Shown here: positions 32,145 through 43,478 of the stretch, piece by piece
Position numbering within the stretch: the stretch's first letter is position 1
Layout of the letters: each line of letters starts with the position of its first letter
Assembly (NCBI GenBank): GCA_004194705.1
Contig: SADC01000882.1
Coordinates: 62,001-126,000 of the forward strand
Reading direction: 5' to 3'
DNA: 64,000 bases
Source of the DNA: Ditylenchus dipsaci
Taxonomy: Eukaryota; Nematoda; Chromadorea; Rhabditida; Anguinidae
The notes under the pieces: generated by a model
Told to the model about the DNA's origin: nothing
The model's database searches: none
Seen by the model: the letters and a program-made list of their open reading frames with translations, nothing else
Made by a program: the position numbers and the translations under genes

Positions 32145-33424
32145 TTAAAATTGGTTCAACACTGTCAAATCAGCATGTCTCATAACATATTCGAAGACTC
32201 TTTCACGATTGTAATTCTCTGAAATCCTTTTTCTTTTGATGGCAATCCGTTGGTCTTCAAGCTTCAGTTTCTTTGGAGTTCCACGCATTAAGACAAGCTG
32301 CGCTTCCATCATAATGCATTCTTGCTTCAAGTTTCTCAGCCATTTCCAGAACCGAGGTTTCTTTCCATCTGAACTTGCAAGAGCCAATTTTAGAGAGTTG
32401 TGCCAGGCCTCGAGAGAATTCGTTGTCTTTGATTTGCCTTCCACAGTCAAAGCATAGCAATTCCAAAGGTTTATTGGAAACATTGATCTTCCTCCGATAC
32501 GACCCACCCAAATCTTCAAAGCTCACAATAGAGAAAAGAAAATGTGAAAATTTTGACTTACATCTTCGAAGTAAGAGATAAACTTTTTTTCTGCTGAGCC
32601 GATTATGAAAATACTGCTGCCATCTAGATTACGGGCACACTGGTTAAGTATTGCTTCATAAGCCATCGGAACATCGTCAGGAGGAACGTAAACTGAATAA
32701 AACGACTTGCCTGTCAAAAGTATTGTGAAAAATACAAATTCAGCCTACCCAATGACTGGATTCACTAGTGCTGCGACTTTTCGACTCGCAAACTCTATCA
32801 GATTGGAATAAATTTGACGAGGTGCCACCTAAAAGGTAGAGTAAAAAACAGTGCTCATCTATGATATCGTTTGATCATACCTGATCTTGCGTTGAAAGAA
32901 TTGGGATTTGCCTTTTGAATTTTCTGATGTCTAAGTCCACTTTGGCTGTACAATGAGAATGATCAGCCACATTTTTCCTAATGCACATGTTTGCTTGATT
33001 GGTCGCTATCACTTTTTTGCAACCCTCAGAGTGTTTGATGCATCTCCATTTCTGTATTCCCGCTGCATCTGCTCGACTGTACCGCTGGAACACTTCGCCT
33101 GAAAATAGAACCGAATATTTACAGCCCTATGAGCTGAAATCAGACAAGGTTACCTTCCAAAATTGCTAGATAACTGGATCTGCCATCTTTCATCTTTTTT
33201 TGACTGGATAAGAGCTCAACTGCCATTGGAGGATCTACTGCAGCCATTTGTTTCTTTGGACGGCCAATTCTTTGAACAACTTGATTTTCTTCGGATTGCT
33301 CTTCTCCAGATTCATCCAGCAAATTTCGGGTCTCTTCCAATTGATCATTCCAGTCGCTTATTCCACCATCTGAGCTAGCGTCATCGGAACTGCTGTAAAC
33401 GATCGCACTCATGACTGTTGGCAT
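32145..33424 (-). pseudogene. MULE transposase remnant of element 3
   Basis: Exons on the minus strand: 33424-33154 (acidic leader, start right after a TTTAG), 33098-32881 (FLYWCH-like finger: FQRYSRADAAGIQKWRCIKH, then GCKKV and DHSHC), 32828-32749, 32710-32562 and 32521-32145. Exon 4 has YEAILNQCARNLDGSSIFIIGSAEKKFISYF, aligning with the region that normally carries the second catalytic Asp (I-x-T/S-D-x-E), but Ser/Gly occupy that place. Exon 5 has INLWNCYALTVEG...TTNSLEAWHNSLK, the MULE C-terminus. The junction of exons 4 and 5 is out of phase and the catalytic core is too short, so this copy is probably inactive. Confidence 0.65.
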
Positions 33425-33660
33425 CTAAACTAAAATTTAACACACAAGAAATATTCAAAAACTCAAACCAAAGTCAAGACAAAACGATTTTACGCTAGAA
33501 TCTTGAATTTCGAAACCGTTCTCGCTAATATGAGTTTTAATCAAAAAAAATCTTGCCAAGACAAATAATTGTCAGTTTAAATTTATGTCAGAAAGACTTT
33601 TTGATAGAATCAATTGATATCAGAAAAATTTATGTCAGTCTCAGGGTGAGCCGCATTTGT

Positions 33661-34188
33661 CAATCAAATGTACATTTGCTAAAAAAAAGTTTGCTAAAGG
33701 CATATTTGCTAAAAATTTCTTTTGGTAAAAGCAAATTTGGTAACATTTTTTTGGTAAAGACACCGTTGGTAACTTTTTGGTAACCCCAAGCCATTTTTGT
33801 TTCGTCAAATGTTTATGACTTGCATTGTTAAAAATTGTTTACTGAGTGTTGGTGTTGAATAAATAAGGGATTTGAGAATAGTGTTGAATATGTGACTCGG
33901 TCTATTGTTGTTAACGAATATTGGTAGGTTTTGCTGCACACTTAACTTAGAAGGACTTCTAGTTACCCAAACCTAGGCTCCCCCACCTGAGTAGCCCCAC
34001 CTGTGTACCACTACTTGAGCACCACTCACCTGGATACCCCTTTTTAGGTGCCCCTGCCTGGATACCCATGTCTGAGTACTACTACGCGAGTAATACATAT
34101 TATTACCATTATCATCAGGGCTAGGCCCCCTGGGTGCTGATGGTGGATCAGGACCACTCAGGTCTGATGAAGACTGAGAGTGTAACTA
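33661..34188. other. Repeat-derived intergenic sequence
   Basis: 33665-33785 repeats TTTGGTAA/TTTGCTAAA words; the same TTTGCTAAAGGCA occurs left of MULE 3, so MULE 3 may have inserted in an older repeat of that type. 33960-34180 has degenerate CACCTGAGTACC/GGACCACT words. No gene is seen. Confidence 0.4.
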
Positions 34189-34550
34189 CAGGGTGTCCCA
34201 AATATTTTGGAACTTTTCTTTTGGCCATAACTTTTTCTCTAGTGCGATTTTTGAAATTCTGTAACCGCAGATCGACTCAGAATTTGATAAGAATTTTTTT
34301 GGTATATAAAGTCAAAAACACGATTATCGCTTGGTCCCCGCTGTGGTTTGGGTCTTGCCCATCCAGAAGCCATCCAGAGACCAGGACATAAACCACAGGG
34401 GGGACCAAGCGAAAATCGTGTTTTTGACATTATATACCAAAAAAATTCTTACGAAATTCTGAATCGATCTGCGTTCACAGAATTTCAAAAATCGCACTAA
34501 AGAAAAAGTTATGGCCAAAAGAAAAGTTCCAAAATATTTGGGACACCCTG
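34189..34550. mobile_element. Mariner-like foldback MITE (CAGGGTGTCCCAAATATTTTG)
   Basis: Perfect ends CAGGGTGTCCCAAATATTTT and complement, flanked by TA. Full-length hairpin of 362 bp. Copies sit in the helicase introns (48809-49170 and 56304-56666); a diverged one is at 24159-24520. Confidence 0.75.
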
Positions 34551-34737
34551 TACTAAGGGTGTAACCACTATGAGTATAATTAAGGATAATTTCAATAGTA
34601 GAAAACTATACAAAACTTGAAAAGTGAGAGAAAAAGAAAAAAAAGTTGGAATAAGAGTGTCTTTGACACAAAAAGAAGCACAAAAATGCTTTACCAAAAA
34701 GAAAATTTAAAATTAAAAAAAAATTATAAAATTTTCG

Positions 34738-36412
34738 ACCCTACCGGAGTACCTTGTATTCTCTATTAATCCTCCACTCTCTAATAATCCCCACCCTACG
34801 GACCTCATATCTCAGTTTAGAGCCAACATTTCACAAATCTTTTTTTCGCGTTTTTTTAATCAGCACGAGCTCTCCAGATTTCACTTTTCATATTTTGGTC
34901 GACTGCCCGAAAATTTCAAAATCGGCCTCAAATTTTTCCGATTTTTTAGGGGTTGAAAAATAATCCCCTTCATTGGGATTAATAGAGAATATACGGTATA
35001 CACCACCAGCCCCCCCCCCTCCCCCCGACCCAATGAATTTTTTTAAAAGTGTTTCCAAACACCCTATATAGACCTAAAATGGCCTTAGGAGTTCAAAAAA
35101 GACATTATTTTTGAGTTCTGGTCAATAAAAAATGGAGTTTTGGGCATTTTTAAATTTCGACCATTTGCCTGTTTTACCATGTTTTGGTCACTGGAGCTGG
35201 GCAAAAAAAGCCTCTAAATGCATTTTTGTTCAAGAGTCTTGTTCGGAATTATGTCTAAGGTAAGTGAGTGCGCGCATCTCTAACCAACCAAGGCTCTAGG
35301 TCTTTCAGCTAGGTCTTGGCTTTTCAGTCCTCTCCCGTAGCTTATAAAACCCTTGATTGATGGTTTAGTTAGATACGTAAGAGCCTGAGCATCATTTTGA
35401 TGCCAAAATTGTACATAAAGCATAAAAAAATTCAGTGAAAAATAGAGTGTGTACCCAGGGAAGGGCTAGAACCTACGAGTTCAAAATATTTGCATTATGA
35501 TTTGCACGCCCCCTCCCCCATTTTCAATTCCACTTTGATTTTTTAGAAAAACGTTCGTGCGAATTAAAATTTCGATTTTTAGGATATTGTTTAAAAAAGC
35601 TTGTATCTAAATGGAAGGTACCACATCGGAGGTTTCTTTTGCTTAATGCTGTTGAAGCGGAAGACGTGGTGGTAGATGGCCTAAATGATGAAGAAGATTC
35701 AGATCTCTCGGGCATAAAATTGATATAATGAAAAAGACCCTCGATGAGAAAAGTGTTTCCAAAACCTCTATATCGGCCTAAAATTGCCTCAGAAGCTCGA
35801 AAAAGACATTATTTTTGTGTTCTAGTCAATAAAAAATCGAGTTTTGGGACCACCCAAAAATACCTATTTTGACCATTTTTGAAGGGATTTAGGGACATAT
35901 TAGGGTGGGAAAGGACCATAAATAGAACAATTTAGTGTAAAAAGGAAGATGTTGAACATAGTTTTGTTGACTGGGGCCTACCGCATAAAGAAACTCTGGT
36001 ATGCATACATTTTTATGCATCCAGAGTCACTTTCGAGTGATTTGCGTCTAAGGTATGTGGGTGTGCGGATCTCAACTCCAAGCCCCTCCATGCATCCAGA
36101 GTGACCTTTGGGGCACAGGGGGCTTGGTTGGTTAGAGATGCGCGCACTCACTTACCTTAGACATAATTCCGAACAAGACTCTTGAACAAAAATGCATTTA
36201 GAGGCTTTTTTTGCCCAGCTCCAGTGACCAAAACATGCCAAAACAGGCAAATGGTCGAAATTTCAAAATGTCAAAAACTCAGTTTTTCATTAACCAGAAC
36301 TTAAAAATAATGTCTTTTTTGAACTCCTGAGGTGATTTTAGGTCGATATAGGGTGTTTGGAAACACTTTTAAAAAAATTCCATTTGGGGGCGGGGTATAC
36401 TCCGGTAGGGTC
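34738..36412. mobile_element. Large foldback element with nested insertions
   Basis: Ends CCCTACCGGAGTATAC and complement. The arms of about 280 bp contain TTTTAAAAGTGTTTCCAAACACC and the GCCTCTAAATGCATTTTTG...CTAAGGTAAGTG core. The left arm is split at TA by element 34752-34994. The middle (35300-35940) is unrelated AT-rich sequence, and another core-repeat copy lies at 35940-36110. The ORF-sized frames here are repeat by-products. Confidence 0.55.
34752..34994. mobile_element. TA-flanked foldback MITE, CCTTGTATTCTCTATTAATCC end
   Basis: Ends related to the CCGTATTTTCTC family (right end ATTAATAGAGAATATACGG), with TA at both sides. It lies inside the left arm of 34738-36412; removing it restores CCGGAGTATAC. 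Confidence 0.55.
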
Positions 36413-37224
36413 AAATTTTTTAAGCAACAGTTTCGATTTTTTTAATCAAGCATTTGCTTTTCTTTCTCTTCGCTAGCTTTTGACTAATTATTTGAGGTGA
36501 TAATCAAAAATGCGTTGATTATTTTCATCGTCGTTTTGAAAGCGAGTATACCCTGTCTCATCAGTGGCAATATACAGGGTGGCGCAAAAAAATCGGGCAC
36601 CTTAAAAAATTGAAGTACGTAACCCCTTGCCCGGTCGATTACTGATTTTGGGTGGCAAGCCCTCGAAAACTTCCACAACAATGCAACCCCGGCTGTGATG
36701 AAGAGAAACACCACAAAGCTCCTAGGTAGCTTAACCACTGCCGATTATCGATTTTCCTGGGGAAAACGACGTGGCAAGGAGCTACCTACGCAAATTCTTT
36801 TCAAGTGGCCGCGTTTTTTCGCGCCACGCTGAAGTTGCCAAGCAAAGTCGAAAATTTGATTCCTTGTGTTTTTAGAGATCTCACTTCACAATAGGCGAGA
36901 AAAATTGCAGTGTACCTATTTTTTAGTTTTTTAATGAAAAAACCAAATCTTGAAATTACTTTGAGGAAATCGTGTTCTGTTATAATTTAACAACAAGATA
37001 TACTAGCTTTATGCAAAAGTGTAATTTTTTAAATAAAAACTTACTTTTTAGCTTTTAAGTATGAAGTACGAGCGAAGCACAAGTGAAAACACAAAGGACG
37101 AGAAAAAAATGAGTACGAAAACGAGTACGAGCGATTTGAAAAAGCTGGTACAAGGACGAGTACGAAGTACGGTCCCGAAAATTTTTGATACGAAGTACGA
37201 GGACGAGAAATTCGAAAATTACCA
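36413..37224. other. Intergenic, with a possible mariner-type end pair
   Basis: 36575 begins CAGGGTGGCGCAAAAAAATC after TA, and 36810-36831 has CGCGTTTTTTCGCGCCACGCTG. These look like diverged inverted ends of a TA-target element of about 257 bp with GGTGGCAAG words inside. 37060-37200 repeats GAGTACGA/GACGAG words. No gene. Confidence 0.35.
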
Positions 37225-37955
37225 ACACTGGAAACCATAATCTCAGGGCTACATTATGGTGTTAAAACTTTTTGAAAAAGGTTAAAATTTTCAATCTAAT
37301 TACGCGAAAGAAACATTTGCGCCAAAAAAAGTATTGTCCTTCCAGATATCGTTTAAAAGAATGTTGAAAAGTGAGGTAACCGACTTCATAGTTGACAGCG
37401 TGGATGCAGGAAGGCTGTTTCTGTAAATTCGATTTTTTCGGATATCGGTTCGGGGACCCGAAAATTCCGGTTCGGGTACCCGAAAATTTCGGGTACCCGC
37501 CAACCCTAGTTAAGATATTGATTTTTTTTTGGTGCAAATTGAATCTTTTTTGGTGCAATTTTTTTAAGATTTTGGTTTTGCGTTTTTCTATCAACTTTTC
37601 CAACCTTTTTCAACAAGTGATAACACCAAGGCTAGCTCTGCGATTCTAGTTTCTAACGAGATATCATTCGCTGCAATATCTCTCTAAAATCTGGCGCAAA
37701 AAATTAAAAGTATGAACCAAATTATTTTTTCTGACCTCTTTCATACTTTTACCTCTATGTGATTTTATTTATATTTTGCAAAGATTTTTCGGTAAATGAT
37801 AGCTTAACAGAAACTAGAATCGCAGGGCTACCTGATGGCGTGATCATTTTTGAAAAAAGATTGAAAATTTTAAAATAAAAACGCAAAACCAAAATTTGAA
37901 AGCAAATTTGCACCAAAAAGGAATCATTTTGCACCAAAAAATCAATATCCGTTGT
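37225..37955. mobile_element. Foldback repeat interrupted by a GGGTACCC half-element
   Basis: Complementary arms around ACTAGAATCGCAGGGCTAC (37810) and TAGCTCTGCGATTCTAGTTTC (37630), plus a diverged third copy at 37230-37350. Interposed at 37430-37512 is a block of GGGTACCCGAAAATTTC and GGGGACCCGAAAATTCC ending CGCCAACCCTAG. This is the terminus type of the TAGGGTTG elements but with a third palindromic word, GGGTACCC. Confidence 0.5.
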
Positions 37956-38188
37956 TAAAGGGGCATGCCCACGCTAATAAGAGGTGGTGCCCGGAATTCA
38001 AAAATCATTCCTAATCATAGAACTTCTGTACCGATTTTTCAACATGGTTTCTAACAAAACTACGCCTACAATTGAGTTCTAGGCCCTGTTTTGTTAGAAA
38101 CCAAGTTAAAAAATCCGTGCAGAAGTTCAATGATTAGGAAAAAATTTTGAATTCCCGGGCACCACCTCTTATTAGCGTGGGCATAGGT

Positions 38189-38876
38189 GGGCAATACTTT
38201 TTTTTGTCACAGATTCACTTCTTTTTGTCACAGATTCACTTTTTTCTGTCACAGATTTGATTTGTCACAGATTCACTTTTTTCTGTCACAGATTCACTTT
38301 TTTTTGTCACTGATTCACTTTTTTTTGTCACAGATTTCCTCATTTCTGTCCCAGATTTAGCTCAAACCACAGGGGGGACCAAGCACTTACAAAATTGGTC
38401 AAAAAATTTTCTCTCATAACAGCCTGAAAGTTTTTCTATAACGTTTCTATCATGTTTTAAGCATTTTCGCCAAAAATTATTTTTTTCGCAAAAATTTTTG
38501 CCTTGGGGGACCAAGGTCCCATTTCAGGCTCCTGAAAACTTTGGACTACCTTGGTCCCCCAAGGCAAAAATTTTTGCGGAAAAAATAATTTTTGGCGAAA
38601 ATGCTTAAAACATGATAAAAACGTTATAGAAAAACTTTCAGGCTGTTATGAGAGAAAATTTTTTTGACCAATTTTGTAAGTGCTTGGTCCCCCTGTGGTT
38701 TGAGCTAAATCTGTGACAGAAAAGAGGAAATCTGTGACAGAAAAAAGTGAATCTGTGACAAAAAAAAGTGAATCTGTGACAGAAAAAAGTGAATCTGTGA
38801 CAAATCAAATCTGTGACAAAAAAAAGTGAATCTGTGACAAAAAGAAGTGAATCTGTGACAAAAAAAAGTTTTGCCC
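38189..38876. mobile_element. Foldback element with TTTTTGTCACAGATTCAC repeats
   Basis: Ends GGGCAATACTTTTTTTTGTC / GGGCAAAACTTTTTTTTGTC, bounded by a perfect 9-bp repeat GGCATAGGT (38180-38188 and 38877-38885). The arms are six to eight tandem 18-20 bp units of TTTTTTGTCACAGATTCAC. The inner palindrome 38350-38705 carries CAAACCACAGGGGGGACCAAGC. Confidence 0.8.
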
Positions 38877-39214
38877 GGCATAGGTTCATTCTTCTTTCCG
38901 CAAAACTCTTTTCCGCAAAAATTTTTTGAAAAAGGTTTTTTGTCAAGATTTTGATCTAAATTATTCAAGTTACTTGAGGGGGGGGGGGCAGGTGTTGCAC
39001 TGTCGATTTGCCCTCAATGGTTCGAATTCATCCTCAGTAGTTTTGACTTACCCTCGATGTCCAGAATCTTTTGGGTGTTCTCTTAGTTCAGCTGAGTGTC
39101 CGGTACCTGCAGTTAACTCTCTCCGTATTTTTTTCTAGATTGATCTCTTTTGTCTTATGAAACACTCTCATTATTTGAAATGTTTCTCTATAATTTGTCC
39201 GTAGTTCCACTGGA

Positions 39215-39555
39215 TAATCAACCAACCAAACCAGGTGGTCGTCCACTTGTTGTGAATTTTTTTTACGTTTTTCATGTTCCAAAACCTGTTTTCTGGACTA
39301 ATTCGCGAATGCTGAAGATAGCTTAATAATAGTAAAATAAGGTTTTATAGGGTATTTTTTGAGTATTGGTAAAAACGAGTTTCGGTGAAATCAATTATTT
39401 CCCAATACTCAAAAAATACCACACAAAACCTTATTTGACTATTATTACACCATCTTTAGCATACCCAAGTTAGTCCAGAAAACAGGTTTTGGAACATGAA
39501 AAACATCAAAAAAATTTTGGCCCCAAGTGGTCGACCACTTGGTTTGGTTGCTGGT
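39215..39555. mobile_element. CCAAGTGGTCGTCCACTTG foldback copy
   Basis: Ends ACCAGGTGGTCGTCCACTTG and AAGTGGTCGACCACTTGGTT. The arms include CAAAACCTGTTTTCTGGACTAA and its complement. Confidence 0.6.
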
Positions 39556-40150
39556 TTGGTTGCTGCATGGATTATCAAGTAGAACTGAGGTTGGATTATA
39601 CAAAGACATTTCAAATTATAAAAGTTCTTCATTAGACAAAAATTTTCTACTCAGGGACCATTACCTGAGTACCACCACCTGGGTCCCACTACATGGGTGG
39701 TCGCAATCTAGATATCAATACTTAGTTACCCAAGAACTAAGGTTTTGGTAAGTCAAATCGATATTTTAGTATCATCAAACCGTATTCAGCGCACGATTCA
39801 GAGCAAGAAACCATGGTTTGATTAAATTTTCTCAATTAAAAATTTGGGAGTTCTGGAATTGGATACTCCTCTGGCTGGGTACCTCCGTGCATATCCAAGA
39901 CGGTTTGCAGGTGGTGGATTGTTCCCATTCTTCTTTGAAGCCATTGATAACATTAAGGTATCTCAAGCTGTAACGGTTTGAAACCGTCTGAACCATTTGA
40001 GCATCAGGTGTCACTACCTGGGTACCCGATACCTAAGTACCAGTATAAAAAATTTTGAATTCTGGAGGTGAATACCCATTTAAGGGAGATACCAGGTGGT
40101 TCCCCTATACTCTGAGAAATAATAGTCTTATAAAAGTTATTTTATGACTA

Positions 40151-40336
40151 CAGTCAACTCTCGATTCAGTGTACCCTCGATATAGTGTAGATCTCGATAT
40201 AGTGTATATTTTTTCAACCTCATTTAGTCAGCTCTAAGCCAAACTGGCTTACAGTGTGCCCTTGATATAGTGTAACCTTCGATATAGTGTATATTTTTCC
40301 GATCCCCGCGAGCTACACTGTATCGAGAGTGGACTG
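40151..40336. mobile_element. pogo/Tigger-like MITE (CAGTCAACTCTCGAT)
   Basis: Ends CAGTCAACTCTCGATTCAGTG and near complement, each beside TA. The interior repeats CTCGATATAGTGTA. Confidence 0.65.
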
Positions 40337-40611
40337 TATTACTCAAGAAAAAATGATGTCTGCTACCACCAGGATTTGAACCTGTGACCTCGTTAATTAG
40401 AAGGGTGAATTTATCGCAGGGCGAAATTTAACGCAGATGAATTCTAGAAGCCCCCATTTCTAGAAGCCCCTTTTTGAGACATACCGACAAGAAAATGAAA
40501 TAATTTAGATCAAAATCTTGACGAAAAACCTTTTTCATAAATTTTTTGCAGAAAGGAGTTTTGCGGAAAGGAGTTTGCGGAAAGAAGGGTGAACCCGGTC
40601 ATGCCCCTTAA

Positions 40612-41236
40612 AGTGTTATTTTTCAATAAGATAATTTTTTTTAATTACAGTCTTTTTACTAAAAATATTGGTGTTATTGAAGAGACGCAAAATTTTTTAC
40701 CCCTCCCCTCATAGAATTTTATTGTTGGAGAAAAAACGGTATTTGAATTTACTAAATAAGTAACACCCCCAAATTTGCTTCTTTTGGTTGTTTGTCTGTG
40801 TTCCAGGGGTGCTCAAGTTGTGTCAATGAGTTAAATTGGCGTGAAATATTCATTTGGAAGACAGAAAGAGGGGAAATTCCTACCCAAGCCTTCCTCCCAA
40901 CTTGTCTCCTCCTCCAACAGGGCATCCAGTGTTGAATTTTTAATTGAGATTGGCTGAGGGATTTCCTTTCTTTATCCATTTCTTATTTATGTTTAATGAG
41001 TGGTGGCCTCCATCAGCAGGATATTGCCTTCTAATAAATAGAACTATGGGAGGGCAGGAAGTTGGCATCCCTCCTGCTCATGGGCAAATATCCTTTAGGA
41101 GAGTGCCTATTTAGCACTTTGGCAAATTTTAAAGGGCTAGTACATCTTACAGTCCGAATGGTTCGAATACCACTACGAGAATACATACTTATTCTGACTT
41201 TTTTTTCTTTTTTTTTCTATTCATTACTCTTTTTAG
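40612..41236. other. AT-rich sequence without recognised features
   Basis: No gene-like reading frame with coding bias and no inverted repeat noticed. Confidence 0.35.
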
Positions 41237-41343
41237 GGCAGGAGTAAGATGCGGCAAATCACATCGTGGCAAAATTAAATTGCGGCAAATGACATTGTGG
41301 CAAGATCATCTTGCGACGACAATGTTACAAACTGTGTTCAGAT

Positions 41344-41764
41344 CAGTGCTGTAAATTTTGGAATTTCGGCACCGTCACCGCACCGGGCAGCAGCCTTCAA
41401 TTTTTCGGCACCGGGCACCGCACCGGGCATTGACGGTGCCGGAGCCGGTGTCGCACCGGACATTTTTTTATATATGTTAAAAAAATTATCAATTTAATTT
41501 TGAAATTTTTCAGCTAAATTGCAAATATGAACAATGTTTTCGACATTATTGTGTTGTTTCGAGGCGAATTATAACTTAGTTAGCTGTTGCCGGGTATGAT
41601 ACATACCACACGCTGGTGCGGCACCGGTTCGGCACCGACCTCTAAAATGATGGCATCGGGCACCGCACCGGGCACCGACCTCCAAAATTTCAGCACCAGG
41701 CACCGCACCGGGCACCGGCGGTGCTGGTGCGGTCGGTGCCGCACCGGTGCCATTTACAGCACTG
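41344..41764. mobile_element. Foldback element with CACCGGGCACCG repeats
   Basis: Ends CAGTGCTGTAAAT and complement, bounded by a perfect 8-bp repeat GTTCAGAT (41336-41343 and 41765-41772). The arms are GGCACCGGGCACCGCACC units. Confidence 0.75.
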
Positions 41765-41847
41765 GTTCAGATGTAGCGAAACTGTAGCAAACTTCGATAA
41801 AGTTACCTGAGTGGTAGATGGACAATAACGGGTAAGAACGCTCATAG

Positions 41848-42149
41848 AACGCCAATAATATCTTTTCGTCAATGGCATATTTTCGCCAATGAGATCACTT
41901 TGCCAATGGTATGTTTTCGCCAATAGCTTCTTTTCTCAAGTGCTCTTATTTCTTTCTCAGGCAAACTACCACTCATTTTATAGCTCATCTCACTGGCTAC
42001 AGAATGGGCGGTAATTTGCCTGACAAAGAAATAAAAGTACTTGAAAAAAGAAGCTATTGGCCAAGACATACCTTTGGCAAAGTGATCTCATTGGCAAAAA
42101 TATTTTATTGGCAAAAGTTTCATTGGCGAAACGATTACGCCCCAGTTTC
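41848..42149. mobile_element. Foldback element with TTTCGCCAATAG/GGCAAAGTGATC arms
   Basis: Complementary arms (CCAATGAGATCACTTTGCC and GGCAAAGTGATCTCATTGG). Both sides carry AGAACGCTCATAG (41835-41847 and 42150-42162), a 13-bp direct repeat that must include the target duplication. Confidence 0.6.
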
Positions 42150-42368
42150 AGAACGCTCATAGTTTTGGTTTTAGAAACAACCGAAAAGTGGTCACTGTGA
42201 TTTGCCGCAATTTGAATTGTCGCAATATAATTTGCCGCATCTTGCTCCTGCCTTCTTTCTAAATCATTACACTATGGTATCGCATGATCTTAATCAGTAG
42301 CCAGGTAGTGGAGCACAAAAAAAAATACGAATAAACTCCGCTTTTTACTATTAGAACTTTGGCGATTA

Positions 42369-42774
42369 TGGCTCATTTATAAACGTTGTCGTTGGAATAT
42401 TTTTTTTATAAAACCTTTTTTTTCGCCGACGACAACGACGACCTATTTATAAAAAATCCAACGCCAACGACAACGATGACGCAAAGGACAACGAAATTTT
42501 TCGTTCGAAATTGGACAAATTTTGCATTTTCAGTCGAGATTTCGAGGGAAAACGTGTAGAGAATATAGTTAATCCTTAAATTCCGACTTAAAATGCAAAG
42601 TTTGTCTAATTTGGAAGAAAAATTTTCGTTGTCATTGTCGTTGGATTTTTTATAAATAGGTCGTCGTCGTCATTGTCGTTGGCGTTGTCGTTGGCGTAAA
42701 AGTGCCTTTATAAAACAATTTTTCCAACGACAACGTTAACGAAAACGACAACAACAACGTTTATAAATGAGCCA
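42369..42774. mobile_element. TTA-flanked foldback MITE with GTCGTTGTCGTTGG repeats
   Basis: Ends TGGCTCATTTATAAACGTTG and complement, flanked by TTA on both sides. The arms are stretches of CAACGACAACGACGAC and its complement. A 3-bp TTA target fits PIF/Harbinger. A second copy is at 43139-43478. Confidence 0.65.
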
Positions 42775-43138
42775 TTAGAAAAGTTTGTGCAGCAGTGATG
42801 AGTGCTATAAATTGCTAATTTATTTGAGTATTCATATTCATTTCTGTGTGCTATGTACCCTCAGAAATAGTAGACCATTTTTTACTGCAAGAAGTATTTT
42901 AGATCCTTTTTAGTACTTTTGTCGCTCGACAAAAAGTTTTGAAAAGGGCTTTTGTGCGGTTGCCCTTAAAAAATGTAGGCAGAAAACAGAATATGATTTA
43001 AGATTTGTGGTGAAGCATCTAAAAGGCAAAGTGCAGGGTGGTTTTTTTTTTGAAAAAGCAGCAAATCTGATATCAAACACTCTAATCTAATTTTGAATGT
43101 CTGACATGTTTAGTGTTTTGTGTCAGGCTATTCGCTTA
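42775..43138. other. Spacer between the two TGGCTCATTTATAAACG elements
   Basis: AT-rich, with no gene or repeat recognised. Confidence 0.35.
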
Positions 43139-43478
43139 TGGCTCATTTATAAACGTTGTCGTTGGAAAAAATGTTTTATAAAGGCACTTTTACGCCAACG
43201 ACAACGACGACGACGACCTATTTATAAAAAAACCAACGACAAGGAAAACTTTTCATTCCAAATTAGACAAAATTTGCATTTTGAGTCAGAATTTTAAGGA
43301 TTAAATATATTCTCCACACGTTTTCTTTTGAAATCTCGTCTTAGAATGCGAAATTTGTCCAATTTCAAACGAATTTGGATTTTTTATAAATAGGTCGTCG
43401 TTGTCGTCGTCGTTGGCGAAAAAAATGGTTTTATAAAAAAATATTCCAACGACAACGACGACGTTTATAAATGAGCCA
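43139..43478. mobile_element. TTA-flanked foldback MITE, second copy
   Basis: Same ends and TTA flanks as 42369-42774, and the same GTCGTCGTTGTCG arms with different numbers of units. It is followed directly by TACCGTATTTCC, the start of a truncated CCGTATT-family repeat. Confidence 0.65.

Larger units (their letters stand above)
29739..33652. mobile_element. Mutator-like element 3
   Basis: Terminal inverted repeats of about 115 bp beginning GGCTCACCCTGAGACTGAC (29739-29855 and 33535-33652). It is bounded by a perfect 8-bp repeat GCATTTGT (29731-29738 and 33653-33660). It carries a five-exon transposase remnant on the minus strand near the right end. Two foldback elements are nested in its left half. 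It is the most complete MULE in the window. Confidence 0.85.
38886..40597. mobile_element. Foldback element with TTTCCGCAAAACTC arms
   Basis: The left arm TTCTTCTTTCCGCAAAACTC...GTCAAGATTTTGATC (38888-38960) pairs with 40500-40597. The interior contains a CCAAGTGGTCGTCCACTTG foldback (39215-39555), degenerate CACCTGGGTACC words, a pogo-like MITE (40151-40336) and a tRNA-like fragment on the minus strand (40363-40400, ACAGGTTCAAATCC). No clear target duplication beyond CAT was found. Confidence 0.5.
37959..40607. mobile_element. TTAA-type foldback MITE split by later insertions
   Basis: The left end AGGGGCATGCCCACGCTAATA follows TTAA (37955-37958) and its hairpin partner runs to 38183 (GCGTGGGCAT). 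The matching outer end CATGCCCC + TTAA occurs only at 40601-40611. The sequence between is later insertion material: the element at 38189-38876, and one with CCGCAAAACTC-type arms (about 38886-40597). Confidence 0.5.
41237..42252. mobile_element. Foldback element with TTTGCCGCAA repeats and nested elements
   Basis: Ends GGCAGGAGTAAGATGCGGC and complement; arms of TTGCGGCAAAT units. Flanks CTTTTTAG and TTCTTTCTA are only loosely alike. Elements 41344-41764 and 41848-42149 are nested inside. Confidence 0.6.
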
